Source: Acetobacteraceae bacterium
GTDB taxonomy: Bacteria; Pseudomonadota; Alphaproteobacteria; Acetobacterales; Acetobacteraceae
Direction: 5' to 3'
NCBI GenBank assembly: GCA_003164305.1
Contig: PLSZ01000135.1
Span: 1 to 26,143, forward strand
DNA: 26,143 bases
The position numbers were made by a program, and so were the translations under genes. Position 1 is the first letter of the stretch. Each line of letters starts with the position of its first letter. This document shows positions 9,046 to 17,043 of the stretch, piece by piece. Under the pieces are notes generated by a model. That model saw nothing but the letters and a program-made list of their open reading frames with translations. It was not told where the DNA came from and did no database searches.

Positions 9046-10266
9046 TTGACCGACATGCCGCCGTTCGACGACGCCGATCTGTTCGACGAAGCGGGGTATC
9101 TGCGCCTCTACCCGGGGATCGCCGAGGCCATGATGCAAGGCGTCATCGACACCGCCTGGAACCACTTCTTCCATCACGGGCGGCACGAGGGACGCTTACC
9201 CAACGACGTCGATCCCGCCTTCTATCTCGCGGCCTATCCGGATGTGGAGCGCGACCTCGGCCGGCCCGCCAACCCTGAGGACGCCGCGCCGCATTACGTC
9301 ACGCTTGGCCGCGCCCGGGGTTATCTGCCGAACGCCAAAGCGCCGCGTCCGGGCAATGGCGCCGCGTTGCCCTCGCCGTTCGGAGGGGTCTGGACGGATC
9401 AGGCGAACGCGCTGGACCTGATCCAGGGGCGGCTCGATCTGGGCTGGATCCGGCGGAGGGACGCGGCGATGCTGCGGATTTTCGCGCTGGAGGGGATCGT
9501 GACGCTCGACCGGCCGAACGACCAGGAACGGATCGACGGCGCCGCGCTGATTGTCGATCAGGCGTTCACCGGGCGGTTTCCGGACCTCCGGTTCGCACGC
9601 GCCGGCAGCGCGCCGGAGCCCTGGCGACCCGAACTGACCGAGCAGCCGGTGGCGATCCTGGATCCGCACATGATCTCTCGCGCGGTCCGCGACCTGCTGC
9701 TGGACCAGACGGTCACGGATTTCCTGTCGCTGCTGTTCGGCGCTCGGCCCAGACTGACCGCGAGCCGGGGGTTTCTGCGCGACGTGGCGGCGCCGGAGCG
9801 CGACGTCGCCTGGCACGCCTATACTCTGCCGTTGAACTTTGTCGCCGTGACGTTCGCGCTGGAGGATACGCCGGCGGGACCGGCTCTGGCATGGCCCGGC
9901 AGTCATCGGTTGCCCGACCTGCCCTGGCCGGGCGGTCATGTGACGTTCACGGAGGCATACCGTGACAATCCGCATGGCCTGGATCAGGCGAGGGCGGGCC
10001 GGGAGGCGCATGTACGGGCCATGCTGCATGGTCAGGAGCCACGCGGCCTGACCACGTCCCTCGGCACACGGATGATCCGCCATCCCAACCTGATCCACGC
10101 CGCCGAGTGGCCCGCGCCGCCGTCGCAACGCCGCGCGCTTACGGCCTGGTACTGCCCATCTTACGTCTTCCCTTGCGGTCGGGAGACCGCGCCGGCGCGA
10201 ACGCATACTCATCAGGGAATCGAATATTCATCGGCCGCCTACCCGGCGATGGAGCCACTCGACTGA
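9046..10266 (+). CDS. PhyH-like dioxygenase-fold protein with N-terminal YPDV repeats
   Basis: About 406 residues. Two repeats of the form FDxxxYLxxYPD...HxxxxGRxxGR (about 13-52 and 55-95) precede a domain resembling phytanoyl-CoA dioxygenase-type Fe(II)/2-oxoglutarate enzymes. Supporting features are WHAYTLP (H257), the ALEDTPAGPALAWPGSHR segment (PGSHR 284-288), the distal LIHAA (H351) and R362/R363, a likely 2-oxoglutarate-binding arginine. The usual HxD metal motif reads HAY, with Y259 where the acid is expected, so activity is uncertain. TTG at 9046 is chosen because AGAGGA (9031-9036) sits nine bases before it; ATG 9007 (419 residues) is an alternative without a good ribosome binding site. 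Its stop abuts the HpnK-like start, so the two are probably translated together. Confidence 0.68.
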   Translation: MTDMPPFDDADLFDEAGYLRLYPGIAEAMMQGVIDTAWNHFFHHGRHEGRLPNDVDPAFYLAAYPDVERDLGRPANPEDAAPHYVTLGRARGYLPNAKAPRPGNGAALPSPFGGVWTDQANALDLIQGRLDLGWIRRRDAAMLRIFALEGIVTLDRPNDQERIDGAALIVDQAFTGRFPDLRFARAGSAPEPWRPELTEQPVAILDPHMISRAVRDLLLDQTVTDFLSLLFGARPRLTASRGFLRDVAAPERDVAWHAYTLPLNFVAVTFALEDTPAGPALAWPGSHRLPDLPWPGGHVTFTEAYRDNPHGLDQARAGREAHVRAMLHGQEPRGLTTSLGTRMIRHPNLIHAAEWPAPPSQRRALTAWYCPSYVFPCGRETAPARTHTHQGIEYSSAAYPAMEPLD

Positions 10267-11073
10267 ATGCGCGAAGTCGTGTTTTCGGCTGACGATTTCG
10301 GCCTCACGCCCGCGGTGAACGCAGCCGTCGAGCGGGCGCATCGCGAGGGCATTCTGGATCAGGCAAGCCTGATGGTCGCCGGCGCGGCGGCTGAGGACGC
10401 GGTCAGGCGCGCGCGAGCGATGCCGTCACTTAAGGTCGGGCTGCATCTGGTGGTGATCGAAGGACCGGCGGTGTCGCCTCCCGCTGACATTCCGTTGTTG
10501 GTGGATGGGTCGGGAAGGTTTCCGCCGGATCAGTTGGGATTGGGGGTGCGTTACTTCTTTCGGCCGGCGGCGCGGCGGCAACTGGCGCGGGAAATCCGCG
10601 CGCAGTTCGCGGCTTTCGCGGCGACCGGCCTGACATTGGATCACGCCAACGCGCACAAGCACATGCATCTGCATCCAACGGTCGGGCGGATAATGATCCA
10701 GATTGGCCGCGAATTCGGCCTGACGTCGGTCAGAATTCCGGCCGAGCCTCCGGCGACGTTGGCTCGGCTGGGAACGCGGACCGGCCTCGGCGACCGCGCC
10801 CTGTATGCCTGGACCCGGCTGCTGCGGCACCAGGCGCGCGCGGCCGGCATGCGCGTCAACGATCATTGCTTCGGCCTCGCCTGGAGCGGCCACATGACGC
10901 ACGAGCGGGTCGCCCGTCTGCTGGAGCATTTGCCAGACGGGCGCTCGGAGATCTATTTCCATCCGGCGACGGAACAGGACCCGGAGCTGGCCCGGCTGAT
11001 GCCGGACTATGAGCCCGCGGCCGAGCTCACGACGTTGCTGGACCGCGGCTTGCGCGATCGGCTGACCTGTTAG
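10267..11073 (+). CDS. hpnK: HpnK-like (ChbG/YdjC family) carbohydrate deacetylase
   Basis: A 268-residue YdjC-fold metal-dependent deacetylase. Likely metal and catalytic residues are D9/D10 in FSADDFGLTP, H60 in VGLHLV, and the His cluster DHANAHKHMHLHPTV (H126-H136). The stretch SADDFGLTPAVNAAVERAH and the LMVAGAAAEDAVRRAR segment fit the hopanoid-associated HpnK subgroup. HpnK is known to remove the acetyl group from N-acetylglucosaminyl hopanoids after HpnI has added the sugar, with HpnJ making the cyclitol. HpnI and HpnJ are not in the window. The ATG follows the TGA of the PhyH-like gene with no gap. The stop overlaps the convergent TetR stop by four bases. The deacetylase call is firm; the hopanoid substrate is likely but inferred. 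Confidence 0.82.
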   Translation: MREVVFSADDFGLTPAVNAAVERAHREGILDQASLMVAGAAAEDAVRRARAMPSLKVGLHLVVIEGPAVSPPADIPLLVDGSGRFPPDQLGLGVRYFFRPAARRQLAREIRAQFAAFAATGLTLDHANAHKHMHLHPTVGRIMIQIGREFGLTSVRIPAEPPATLARLGTRTGLGDRALYAWTRLLRHQARAAGMRVNDHCFGLAWSGHMTHERVARLLEHLPDGRSEIYFHPATEQDPELARLMPDYEPAAELTTLLDRGLRDRLTC

Positions 11074-11762
11074 CTCCGCGTCGCCTGATCCAGCAGCCAG
11101 TCAGTCACCATCGCGGCATAGGCGACCGGTTTCACCACGCCGTACGGCTCAAGCCAGGTCGCGGCACCACTGAGGGAATCGAGCATCGCGCGGCTGAGCG
11201 CCCGTGCCGTGTCCGGTTTGCCGGCGAGGCTCGGCGCATGGGCTGTCAGCCGGCTTTCCACGATCTCCCGTAAAGATTCGCGGCGGGTGATGAACGGTTT
11301 GCCGTCTTCAGGGCCGGCGAGATCGGCGTAACCGACCATCAGGCGATGAAAATCCTGCTCGGCGAGGGCGACCAGCAGATACTCCCGGGCGAAGGCGTGC
11401 AGCTCATTGGCAGGACTCCCGTCCTCGACTTCGTCCATCGCGAGGCCAGTTCGCGCGCGCAATGTCTCGACGTGGCGCAGCACGATGTCGGCGATCAGTT
11501 CCTCGCGCTTTTTGTAGTAATAGCACAACGTCGGCAGCAAACAGTTGAGGTGCTTCGCCAGCGACAGCATGCTGAAGCGCCACAGCCCGTACTTCGCGAT
11601 GTACCGTGCGGCGATCTCACGGATTTCGCGCGAGCGCTCGATGGTCGAGGGCCGCGGACGGTAGCCGTTGCGCAGTTCTCCGTTAACGCGGGCGGGCGCG
11701 CGCTCCGTCTGCCGGCGCACCGGGGCGGGTTGTTCCATGTAGTCGGTCGAAATGGATCGCAT
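11070..11762 (-). CDS. TetR-family transcriptional regulator
   Basis: A 230-residue regulator. A Arg-rich N-terminal extension (about 1-40) precedes a TetR helix-turn-helix at about 46-90 (TIERSREIREIAARYI, then the recognition segment LLPTLCYYYKKREELI). A helical ligand-binding domain follows. It is divergent from the acyl-CoA dehydrogenase operon, and TetR regulators usually repress their divergent neighbours until a ligand, often an acyl-CoA, is bound, so it probably controls that operon. ATG 11762 has AAGGA about nine bases upstream; ATG 11738 is possible. The gene ends by overlapping the HpnK-like gene tail to tail. The ligand is unknown. Confidence 0.88.
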   Translation of the reverse strand: MRSISTDYMEQPAPVRRQTERAPARVNGELRNGYRPRPSTIERSREIREIAARYIAKYGLWRFSMLSLAKHLNCLLPTLCYYYKKREELIADIVLRHVETLRARTGLAMDEVEDGSPANELHAFAREYLLVALAEQDFHRLMVGYADLAGPEDGKPFITRRESLREIVESRLTAHAPSLAGKPDTARALSRAMLDSLSGAATWLEPYGVVKPVAYAAMVTDWLLDQATRS

Positions 11763-11780
11763 GGGTCAAATTCCTTGTTC

Positions 11781-11803
11781 GATCCCCTACCATCTATAGG
11801 ATC
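11781..11803. promoter_or_regulatory. Candidate TetR operator (imperfect inverted repeat)
   Basis: GATCCCCTA (11781-11789) and TATAGGATC (11795-11803) form a 9-5-9 inverted repeat matching at seven of nine positions. It lies 19 bases upstream of the tetR start and about 118 upstream of the acyl-CoA dehydrogenase start, in an AT-rich patch unlike its surroundings. Size and place fit a TetR operator controlling both directions. Confidence 0.45.
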
Positions 11804-11920
11804 AAAAATCGCGTCAAAGGAATTATTACCGGAACGTTCGGTCGACGCGCGGCTGTGACCCGCCAGATTGCGCGGGGCGTGGGGGTTGGCTACGCTACCG
11901 GTCAGTAGGAGGATGCATTC

Positions 11921-13126
11921 ATGGATCTGCGCTTCACACCGGACGAGATCGCGTTTCGCCAGGAGGTGCGCGCGTTCGTTCGCGACAACCTGCCCGCCGA
12001 CATTCACGCCAAAATGAAGCTCGGCCACAGCCCGGGCAAGGAAGACACGGTTCGCTGGCAGCGGATTCTCAACGCCAAGGGCTGGGCCGGATTGTCCTGG
12101 CCAAAGGAGTGGGGGGGACCCGGCTGGACCGCGATCCAGAAGATGATCTTTCTGGAAGAGAACCAGATGGCGCCGGCGCCGGAGCTGTCCTCGTTCAACA
12201 TCACGATGATCGGGCCGGTTTTGTTACAGTTCGGCACTGAGGAACAGAAGAAGCGGTTCCTGCCGCGCGCGGCCAACCTTGACGATTGGTGGTGTCAGGG
12301 ATTTTCGGAGCCAGGCGCGGGGTCGGACCTGGCGTCGTTGAAGACGGCGGCGAAGCTGGAGGGCGACCATTACGTCGTCAACGGTCAGAAGATCTGGACC
12401 TCCACCGCGCATCACGCCGATTGGTGCTTTGTCCTTGTGCGTACCAACCCGAACGCGCGCAAGCGGCAGGAGGGCATCTCGTTCCTGCTGGTGGACATGA
12501 AGACGCCCGGCATCACGGTGCGACCGATCATTTCGATCGATGGTAGTCATCATCTGAATGAAGTGTTCTTCGACGACGTGAAGGTTCCGGCGAACCTGCG
12601 CGTGCACGAGGAGAACAAAGGCTGGGACGTCGCCAAGTACCTGCTCGGCAATGAACGCACCGGCATCGCTCGTCTGGGCAAGTCGCGGGAGCGGGTCAAC
12701 GCCTCGATCGACAAGGCGCGCGAGGTCAACATGAACGGCCGCCCGCTGATCTCCGATCCGGCGTTCCGTCAACGCGTGGCGCAGTTGCAAGTCGACATGA
12801 AGGCGCTGGAGATCACGCAATACCGGGTCGTTTCGGCGCACGATAAGGCGAAAGGCGCCGGACGGCCCGATCCGCTTTCGTCAGTGCTGAAGGTCAAAGG
12901 TACCGAATTGTTGCAGGCAACGACTGAACTCGCGGTCGATGTCGCGGGTCCGATGGCGACGCCGATCTGGGCTGCCGAACTCGCGGCGATGAATGAGCCG
13001 GATGACCTGATGGAGGCCGGTAGCGCATCGACCGGCAGCTATTTGTTCCTGCGCGCCGCGTCGATCTATGGCGGCACGAACGAGATCCAGAAGAATATTC
13101 TCACCAAAGCGGTATTGGGGCTGTAA
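11921..13126 (+). CDS. Acyl-CoA dehydrogenase, large-subunit (PimC-like) type
   Basis: A 401-residue flavoenzyme that would introduce a 2,3 double bond into an acyl-CoA and pass electrons to ETF. The family segments are present: CQGFSEPGAGSDLASLKT (125-142), the QKIWTSTAHHADW substrate/FAD loop, and YGGTNEIQKNIL near the C-terminus. The MCAD-type catalytic Glu of YEGT is Gly (G384). E245 in LGNERTG falls where isovaleryl- and long-chain-type enzymes place the base, so the enzyme should be active. TAGGAGG (11906-11912) lies eight bases before the ATG. The next gene overlaps by one base (TAATG), as in alpha/beta heteromeric dehydrogenases such as PimC/PimD. It is the first gene of a four-gene operon divergent from tetR. 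Confidence 0.92.
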   Translation: MDLRFTPDEIAFRQEVRAFVRDNLPADIHAKMKLGHSPGKEDTVRWQRILNAKGWAGLSWPKEWGGPGWTAIQKMIFLEENQMAPAPELSSFNITMIGPVLLQFGTEEQKKRFLPRAANLDDWWCQGFSEPGAGSDLASLKTAAKLEGDHYVVNGQKIWTSTAHHADWCFVLVRTNPNARKRQEGISFLLVDMKTPGITVRPIISIDGSHHLNEVFFDDVKVPANLRVHEENKGWDVAKYLLGNERTGIARLGKSRERVNASIDKAREVNMNGRPLISDPAFRQRVAQLQVDMKALEITQYRVVSAHDKAKGAGRPDPLSSVLKVKGTELLQATTELAVDVAGPMATPIWAAELAAMNEPDDLMEAGSASTGSYLFLRAASIYGGTNEIQKNILTKAVLGL

Positions 13127-14253
13127 TGGACTTTGATCCGTCGGACGACCAGCGCCTGCTGGTCGAAAGCGTCACGCGGCTGCTCGCGGATAACTACAGC
13201 TTCGCGCAACGCAAGACATACCTCGCGAAGCCGGAAGGCTATTCGACCGAGATGTGGTCGAAGTTCGCCGAACTCGGTTTGCTCGGGCTACCGTTCGCCG
13301 AGGAGTACGGCGGTTTTGGCGGCGGCGCGCAGGAAGTCATGCTGGTGATGCAGGCGTTCGGCCGCGTGCTGGTGCTGGAACCGTTTCTGGCGACCGTGCT
13401 GCTCGGGGGCACCGCGATTCAGGCGGCGGGCAGTGATGCGCAGAAACGGGCGCTGCTGCCGGCGATCGCCGAAGGCGGATTGAAGCTGGCGTTCGCGCAT
13501 GGAGAGCGGCAGGCGCGCTACGACCTGACCGATGTCGTGACGACCGCGAAGCAAAGTCATGGCGGCTGGGTGCTGGATGGTTCGAAGACCGTGGTGTCGC
13601 ACGGCGAGGCAGCGGACAAATTGATCGTCAGCGCGCGTACCAGCGGCGACCGCTACGACGAAGACGGCATCACGCTGTTCCTGGTCGATACCACAGCGCA
13701 GGGGGTTGCCCGCCGCTTCTATGCCACGCGCGACGAAACGCGAGCGGCGGACGTGTCGTTTTCGAACGCGCCTGGGGAGGTATTGGGCGAAGTGGGCAAA
13801 GGCCTCGCGATCGTCGAAAAGATTTTCGAGGCCGGCATCGCGGCGACCGCCGCCGAAACGGTCGGCGCGATGGAGGCGATGAACGAAATGACCCTGGAAT
13901 ACAGCAAGACCAGGGTGCAATTCGGTCAGCCGATCGGATCTTATCAGGTGGTGCAGCACCGGTTGTCGGACATGTTCATGGCGCAGGAACAAGGGCGCAG
14001 CATGGCGATGCTGGCGACAATGTCGGCCGATAACGAGGATCCGGTGGAACGCCGGCACGACTTCGCCCTCGCCAAGGTCGGCATCGGTCAGGCTGGACGG
14101 TATGTGTCGCAGAGCGCGGTGCAAATGCACGGCGGGATCGGGATGACCGAGGAGTATGCTGTTGGGCACTACTTCCGGCGCTGCATGGTGATCGAGCGGC
14201 TGTTCGGCGACCCGGCTTATTATTTGCAACGGTTGGCGAACGAAGTCGCGTGA
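13126..14253 (+). CDS. Acyl-CoA dehydrogenase, small-subunit (PimD-like) type
   Basis: A 375-residue acyl-CoA dehydrogenase fold protein. The N-terminal FDPSDDQRLLVESVTRLL, the middle SKTVVSHGEAADKLIVSART and the C-terminal KTRVQFGQPIGSYQVVQHRLSDMF-type and MHGGIGMTEEYAVGHYFRR segments are typical. The middle domain is less conserved than in the partner, and no catalytic-base candidate equal to E245 of the large subunit is evident. In heteromeric dehydrogenases of this kind one subunit carries the base and the other helps bind flavin and substrate. Start and stop codons overlap with the preceding gene. Pimelate is only the naming example; steroid, terpene or dicarboxylate side chains are equally possible. 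Confidence 0.9.
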   Translation: MDFDPSDDQRLLVESVTRLLADNYSFAQRKTYLAKPEGYSTEMWSKFAELGLLGLPFAEEYGGFGGGAQEVMLVMQAFGRVLVLEPFLATVLLGGTAIQAAGSDAQKRALLPAIAEGGLKLAFAHGERQARYDLTDVVTTAKQSHGGWVLDGSKTVVSHGEAADKLIVSARTSGDRYDEDGITLFLVDTTAQGVARRFYATRDETRAADVSFSNAPGEVLGEVGKGLAIVEKIFEAGIAATAAETVGAMEAMNEMTLEYSKTRVQFGQPIGSYQVVQHRLSDMFMAQEQGRSMAMLATMSADNEDPVERRHDFALAKVGIGQAGRYVSQSAVQMHGGIGMTEEYAVGHYFRRCMVIERLFGDPAYYLQRLANEVA

Positions 14254-14302
14254 GGGTTCGAGGGGTCGGAGCCCTGACCTTTCGTTCCCCACAGGAGCAA
14301 CC

Positions 14303-15079
14303 ATGATCGCGACCGAACGGCTGATCATCCACGGCATCGACCTCGAGGTTCTAAGAGGTGGCACGGGCGACCCGATCGTCCTGCTGCACGGCATGCGCAG
14401 TCTGACGTCTGTCTCTCAGTTCCCCTCTTTGTTGGCCGGGCACGGCGCGGTCATCGCCCCGGCCTGCCCAGGGTTTGGGGAATCGCGAAGGCCGGCGGAC
14501 TTTGAGACGATGTACGACCTCATCCATCTGCAACGCGCCTTGCTCGACACGTTACCAGGCGAGCGCATCACGCTGGCCGGACTGTCGTTTGGCGGTTGGC
14601 TGGCGGCCGAGGTCGCGGCTCTGGGCCATCCAAGGCTGACGCGCCTCGTGCTGGTCGATCCTGTGGGCATCAAGATCAGCGACCGCGAGACCGCCGATAT
14701 CCTGGATGTGTTCAATCGTTCGCCGGACGAGGTGCGCCGCGCCGAGTGGCACGATCCTGATCGTTTCGCTCCCGACTTCGACGCGATGGAGGACGCGGAA
14801 ATCGTCCGTTACGCACGGGACCGGGACGCGCTGTGCCTCTATGCCTGGCATCCTTACATGTACAATCCGCGTTTGCGCGCCTGGCTGCATCGGATTTCGG
14901 TGCCGACGCTGGTGGTGTGGGGCGAAAGCGACGGCATCGTCACGCCGGCGTATGGCCGGGAGTTCGCGCGGGCGATTCCAGGCGCGCGGTTCGAGACCAT
15001 CGCCGGTTGCGGGCATCACCCGGAGATCGAGCGGCCGGAGGAGTTGGCCGCTTTGATCGCTTCGTTCGTGAAGGGCTGA
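14303..15079 (+). CDS. Alpha/beta hydrolase
   Basis: A 258-residue serine hydrolase of the alpha/beta fold. The oxyanion segment LLHGMRS, nucleophile elbow GLSFGGW (S95), acid WGESDG (D210) and GCGHHPEIERP (H238) form the expected triad. It follows the dehydrogenase pair after 49 bases with ACAGGAGCAACC before its ATG, and the monooxygenase gene begins three bases after its stop. In such a cluster it may hydrolyse an ester or lactone, or cleave a C-C bond as meta-cleavage hydrolases do. Which one is not decidable here. No signal peptide is present, so it is cytoplasmic. Confidence 0.88.
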   Translation: MIATERLIIHGIDLEVLRGGTGDPIVLLHGMRSLTSVSQFPSLLAGHGAVIAPACPGFGESRRPADFETMYDLIHLQRALLDTLPGERITLAGLSFGGWLAAEVAALGHPRLTRLVLVDPVGIKISDRETADILDVFNRSPDEVRRAEWHDPDRFAPDFDAMEDAEIVRYARDRDALCLYAWHPYMYNPRLRAWLHRISVPTLVVWGESDGIVTPAYGREFARAIPGARFETIAGCGHHPEIERPEELAALIASFVKG

Positions 15080-15082
15080 CGG

Positions 15083-16276
15083 ATGCAACTCTGGTTTCAC
15101 AATGAGAATACCTATCCGTTCGTTCCGCAAAACATTCTCGACGCGGCGGACTCGGTGCGGGCCAGCCTGCCCGGCCGGCTGTGCGATCCGAAGATCGCCG
15201 CCGATTTGTTCCACCAGTGCATGGACGAGTCACTGTTATGCGACGATCTGGGCATCAACATCGTCTCGATCGAACATCATGCCGGCATCAACAGTCTTTA
15301 CGGGGCCAGTCCGATCGTGCTCGGCGCGCTGGCGCGGCAGACCCGCAACGTGCGCGTTCTCTCGCAGGGCACGTTGATCTCGATCCGCAAGGATCCCGTG
15401 CGCGTGGCCGAGGAATACGCCACCGCCGACGTCATGCTGCGCGGGCGTCTGGATATCGGCTTCGTCAAGTCCGGCGATAGTGAGATGGCGTCGGGCAACG
15501 CCAATCCGGTGGGCAATCTTGAACGGTTCTGGGAAGCGATCGACCTGATCACCATGGCGCTGAAGAACCAGGACGGTCCGGCGCGTTGGGAAGGCAAGCA
15601 TTTCGCGCATCGTCACATCAATCTCTGGCCGCGGCCGTATCAGCAGCCGCACCCGCCGATGTGGGCGGCGACCGGCGACCCTGACACAGCTCGCGAACTC
15701 GGCCGCCGCGGAATGGTGAATTCCGTCGTGCTGCGCGGCATCGACGGCACAAAAAAGGCATGGACCGCGTATCGCGAGGCACGCGAGGAAGCCGGTTTGC
15801 CCGCGCCGGCGCTGGATCGCTTCGCCTACGCCGGATTTGTTTACGTAGGCGACACGGATGAAGAGGGCGTCGAAGTTGGATCGAAGCTGCTTTGGTTCCT
15901 CAACACGAGTTTGAAGCAGGCGCCGCAGTTTTCAAAGTTTTTGCCGGGCCGCATGCCGCCGGATATGGCGCCCGGCGTGTACCGCACCAAACCGCGGCCA
16001 GGGGAGGCGCCCGTCGCGCGGCCGGCGGACGCGTTGCGGAACATGACCGCCGAGCAGGCGATCCAGCGGCAGATCATGTTCGCCGGCAACCCGGAGACGG
16101 TCGCGAAACAAATCATGGCCGCTTACGACACGCTTGGCGGCTTCGGGCACCTGATTTTCATCGGCCGCTCCGGCTACCTGACGCACGAAGAAGCGGAGAA
16201 AAGCATCCGGCTGCTGGCGAAAGAGGTGATGCCGCGACTGCGGGAAGCGACGGCCGGGGCGGTTACAACCCCTTGA
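15083..16276 (+). CDS. LLM-class flavin-dependent monooxygenase/oxidoreductase
   Basis: A 397-residue luciferase-like TIM-barrel flavoenzyme. Supporting segments are MQLWFHNENTYPF at strand 1, VSIEHHAGINSLYGASPIVLGALARQT, the VRVLSQGTLISIRKDPVRVAEEYATAD segment, GRLDIGFVKSG, and HINLWPRPYQQPHPPMWAATGDP. Family members use FMNH2 supplied by a separate reductase to oxygenate substrates; some do Baeyer-Villiger oxidation of cyclic ketones. No flavin reductase is adjacent. It is the last gene of the acyl-CoA dehydrogenase operon and its 3' end overlaps the convergent aldolase gene by 14 bases. The neighbouring hydrolase would suit lactone opening, but this is inference. Confidence 0.88.
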   Translation: MQLWFHNENTYPFVPQNILDAADSVRASLPGRLCDPKIAADLFHQCMDESLLCDDLGINIVSIEHHAGINSLYGASPIVLGALARQTRNVRVLSQGTLISIRKDPVRVAEEYATADVMLRGRLDIGFVKSGDSEMASGNANPVGNLERFWEAIDLITMALKNQDGPARWEGKHFAHRHINLWPRPYQQPHPPMWAATGDPDTARELGRRGMVNSVVLRGIDGTKKAWTAYREAREEAGLPAPALDRFAYAGFVYVGDTDEEGVEVGSKLLWFLNTSLKQAPQFSKFLPGRMPPDMAPGVYRTKPRPGEAPVARPADALRNMTAEQAIQRQIMFAGNPETVAKQIMAAYDTLGGFGHLIFIGRSGYLTHEEAEKSIRLLAKEVMPRLREATAGAVTTP

Positions 16277-17039
16277 TCCGCTTCATCGCGGCGGCGTAAC
16301 CACTGTACAGGATGTCGGCGTCACTGGAGTACGCCAGCAACGTCACGCCGGCTTCCTTCCAGCGCTGCATTTCCTCGAAGCTGCCAACCAGCATCGCGGA
16401 CACCTTGTTATGCTTACGCGCCGCGGCCAGGATCTGGTCGCGTTTTTCGTCCAGCACCCGGCCCAGATCCGGCGTTCCGGCGACGCCGAGGTCCTGCGCG
16501 AGATCGGCCGGACCGATGGTCAGCGCGTCGATCCCTGGCATCGCGGCGATCTCGTCGAGATCGTCGAACGCGGCGGCGGTTTCAAACATAACCGTCACGA
16601 ACACCTGCCGGTTGGCGTGCGCGCGGCGTTCCATCAACGGAACGGTATGATTGAAGTCGGTCGCCGTGCTCAGGCCGCCGTTGCCGCGCAGCCCCATCGG
16701 CGCATAGCGCGACGCATCGACAATCTCCCGCGCGTGATCCGCGTTCTCCACCTGCGGGCAATGCAGGTTCCAGACACCGACATCCAGTAACCGCGTGATC
16801 CACTCGCGATTCGCTTTGGGCGGGCGCACGGCGATCGGAAAGTTCAATGCGCGGGACAGCACCGCCAGATCGGCGATCTTTTCGATCGTCAGCGCGGTAT
16901 GCTCCATATCGACGCGAGCGAAATCCAGGCCAGCGGACTGCATCAGCGACAGGATCGCCGGATTGCGCACCATCGTGAGCCAGGTGCCGATCTGTGGCTC
17001 GCCACGTTCCAGTCCGGCGCGCATGGTGTTGATGTGCAT
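16263..17039 (-). CDS. HpcH/HpaI-family class II aldolase
   Basis: A 258-residue metal-dependent aldolase of the HpcH/HpaI family, which cleaves 4-hydroxy-2-oxo acids into pyruvate and an aldehyde. Key positions line up with E. coli HpaI: H47 in DMEHTALTIE, R72 in AVRPPKAN, E153 in MFETAAAFD and D179 in IGPADLAQDLG. The usual DLS motif reads DLA. It is second in an operon with the SDR gene, four bases after the SDR stop, and its 3' end overlaps the monooxygenase gene. It would suit the last cleavage step of a ring- or side-chain-degrading pathway. The substrate is unknown. Confidence 0.87.
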   Translation of the reverse strand: MHINTMRAGLERGEPQIGTWLTMVRNPAILSLMQSAGLDFARVDMEHTALTIEKIADLAVLSRALNFPIAVRPPKANREWITRLLDVGVWNLHCPQVENADHAREIVDASRYAPMGLRGNGGLSTATDFNHTVPLMERRAHANRQVFVTVMFETAAAFDDLDEIAAMPGIDALTIGPADLAQDLGVAGTPDLGRVLDEKRDQILAAARKHNKVSAMLVGSFEEMQRWKEAGVTLLAYSSDADILYSGYAAAMKRIKGL

Positions 17040-17043
17040 CGGC

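Noticed and set aside
8917..9186. N-terminal extension of the GST frame to 9186
   Set aside because: The extra 90 residues do not fit the GST family and overlap the divergent PhyH-like gene; ATG 8916 places the thioredoxin-like domain at the start.
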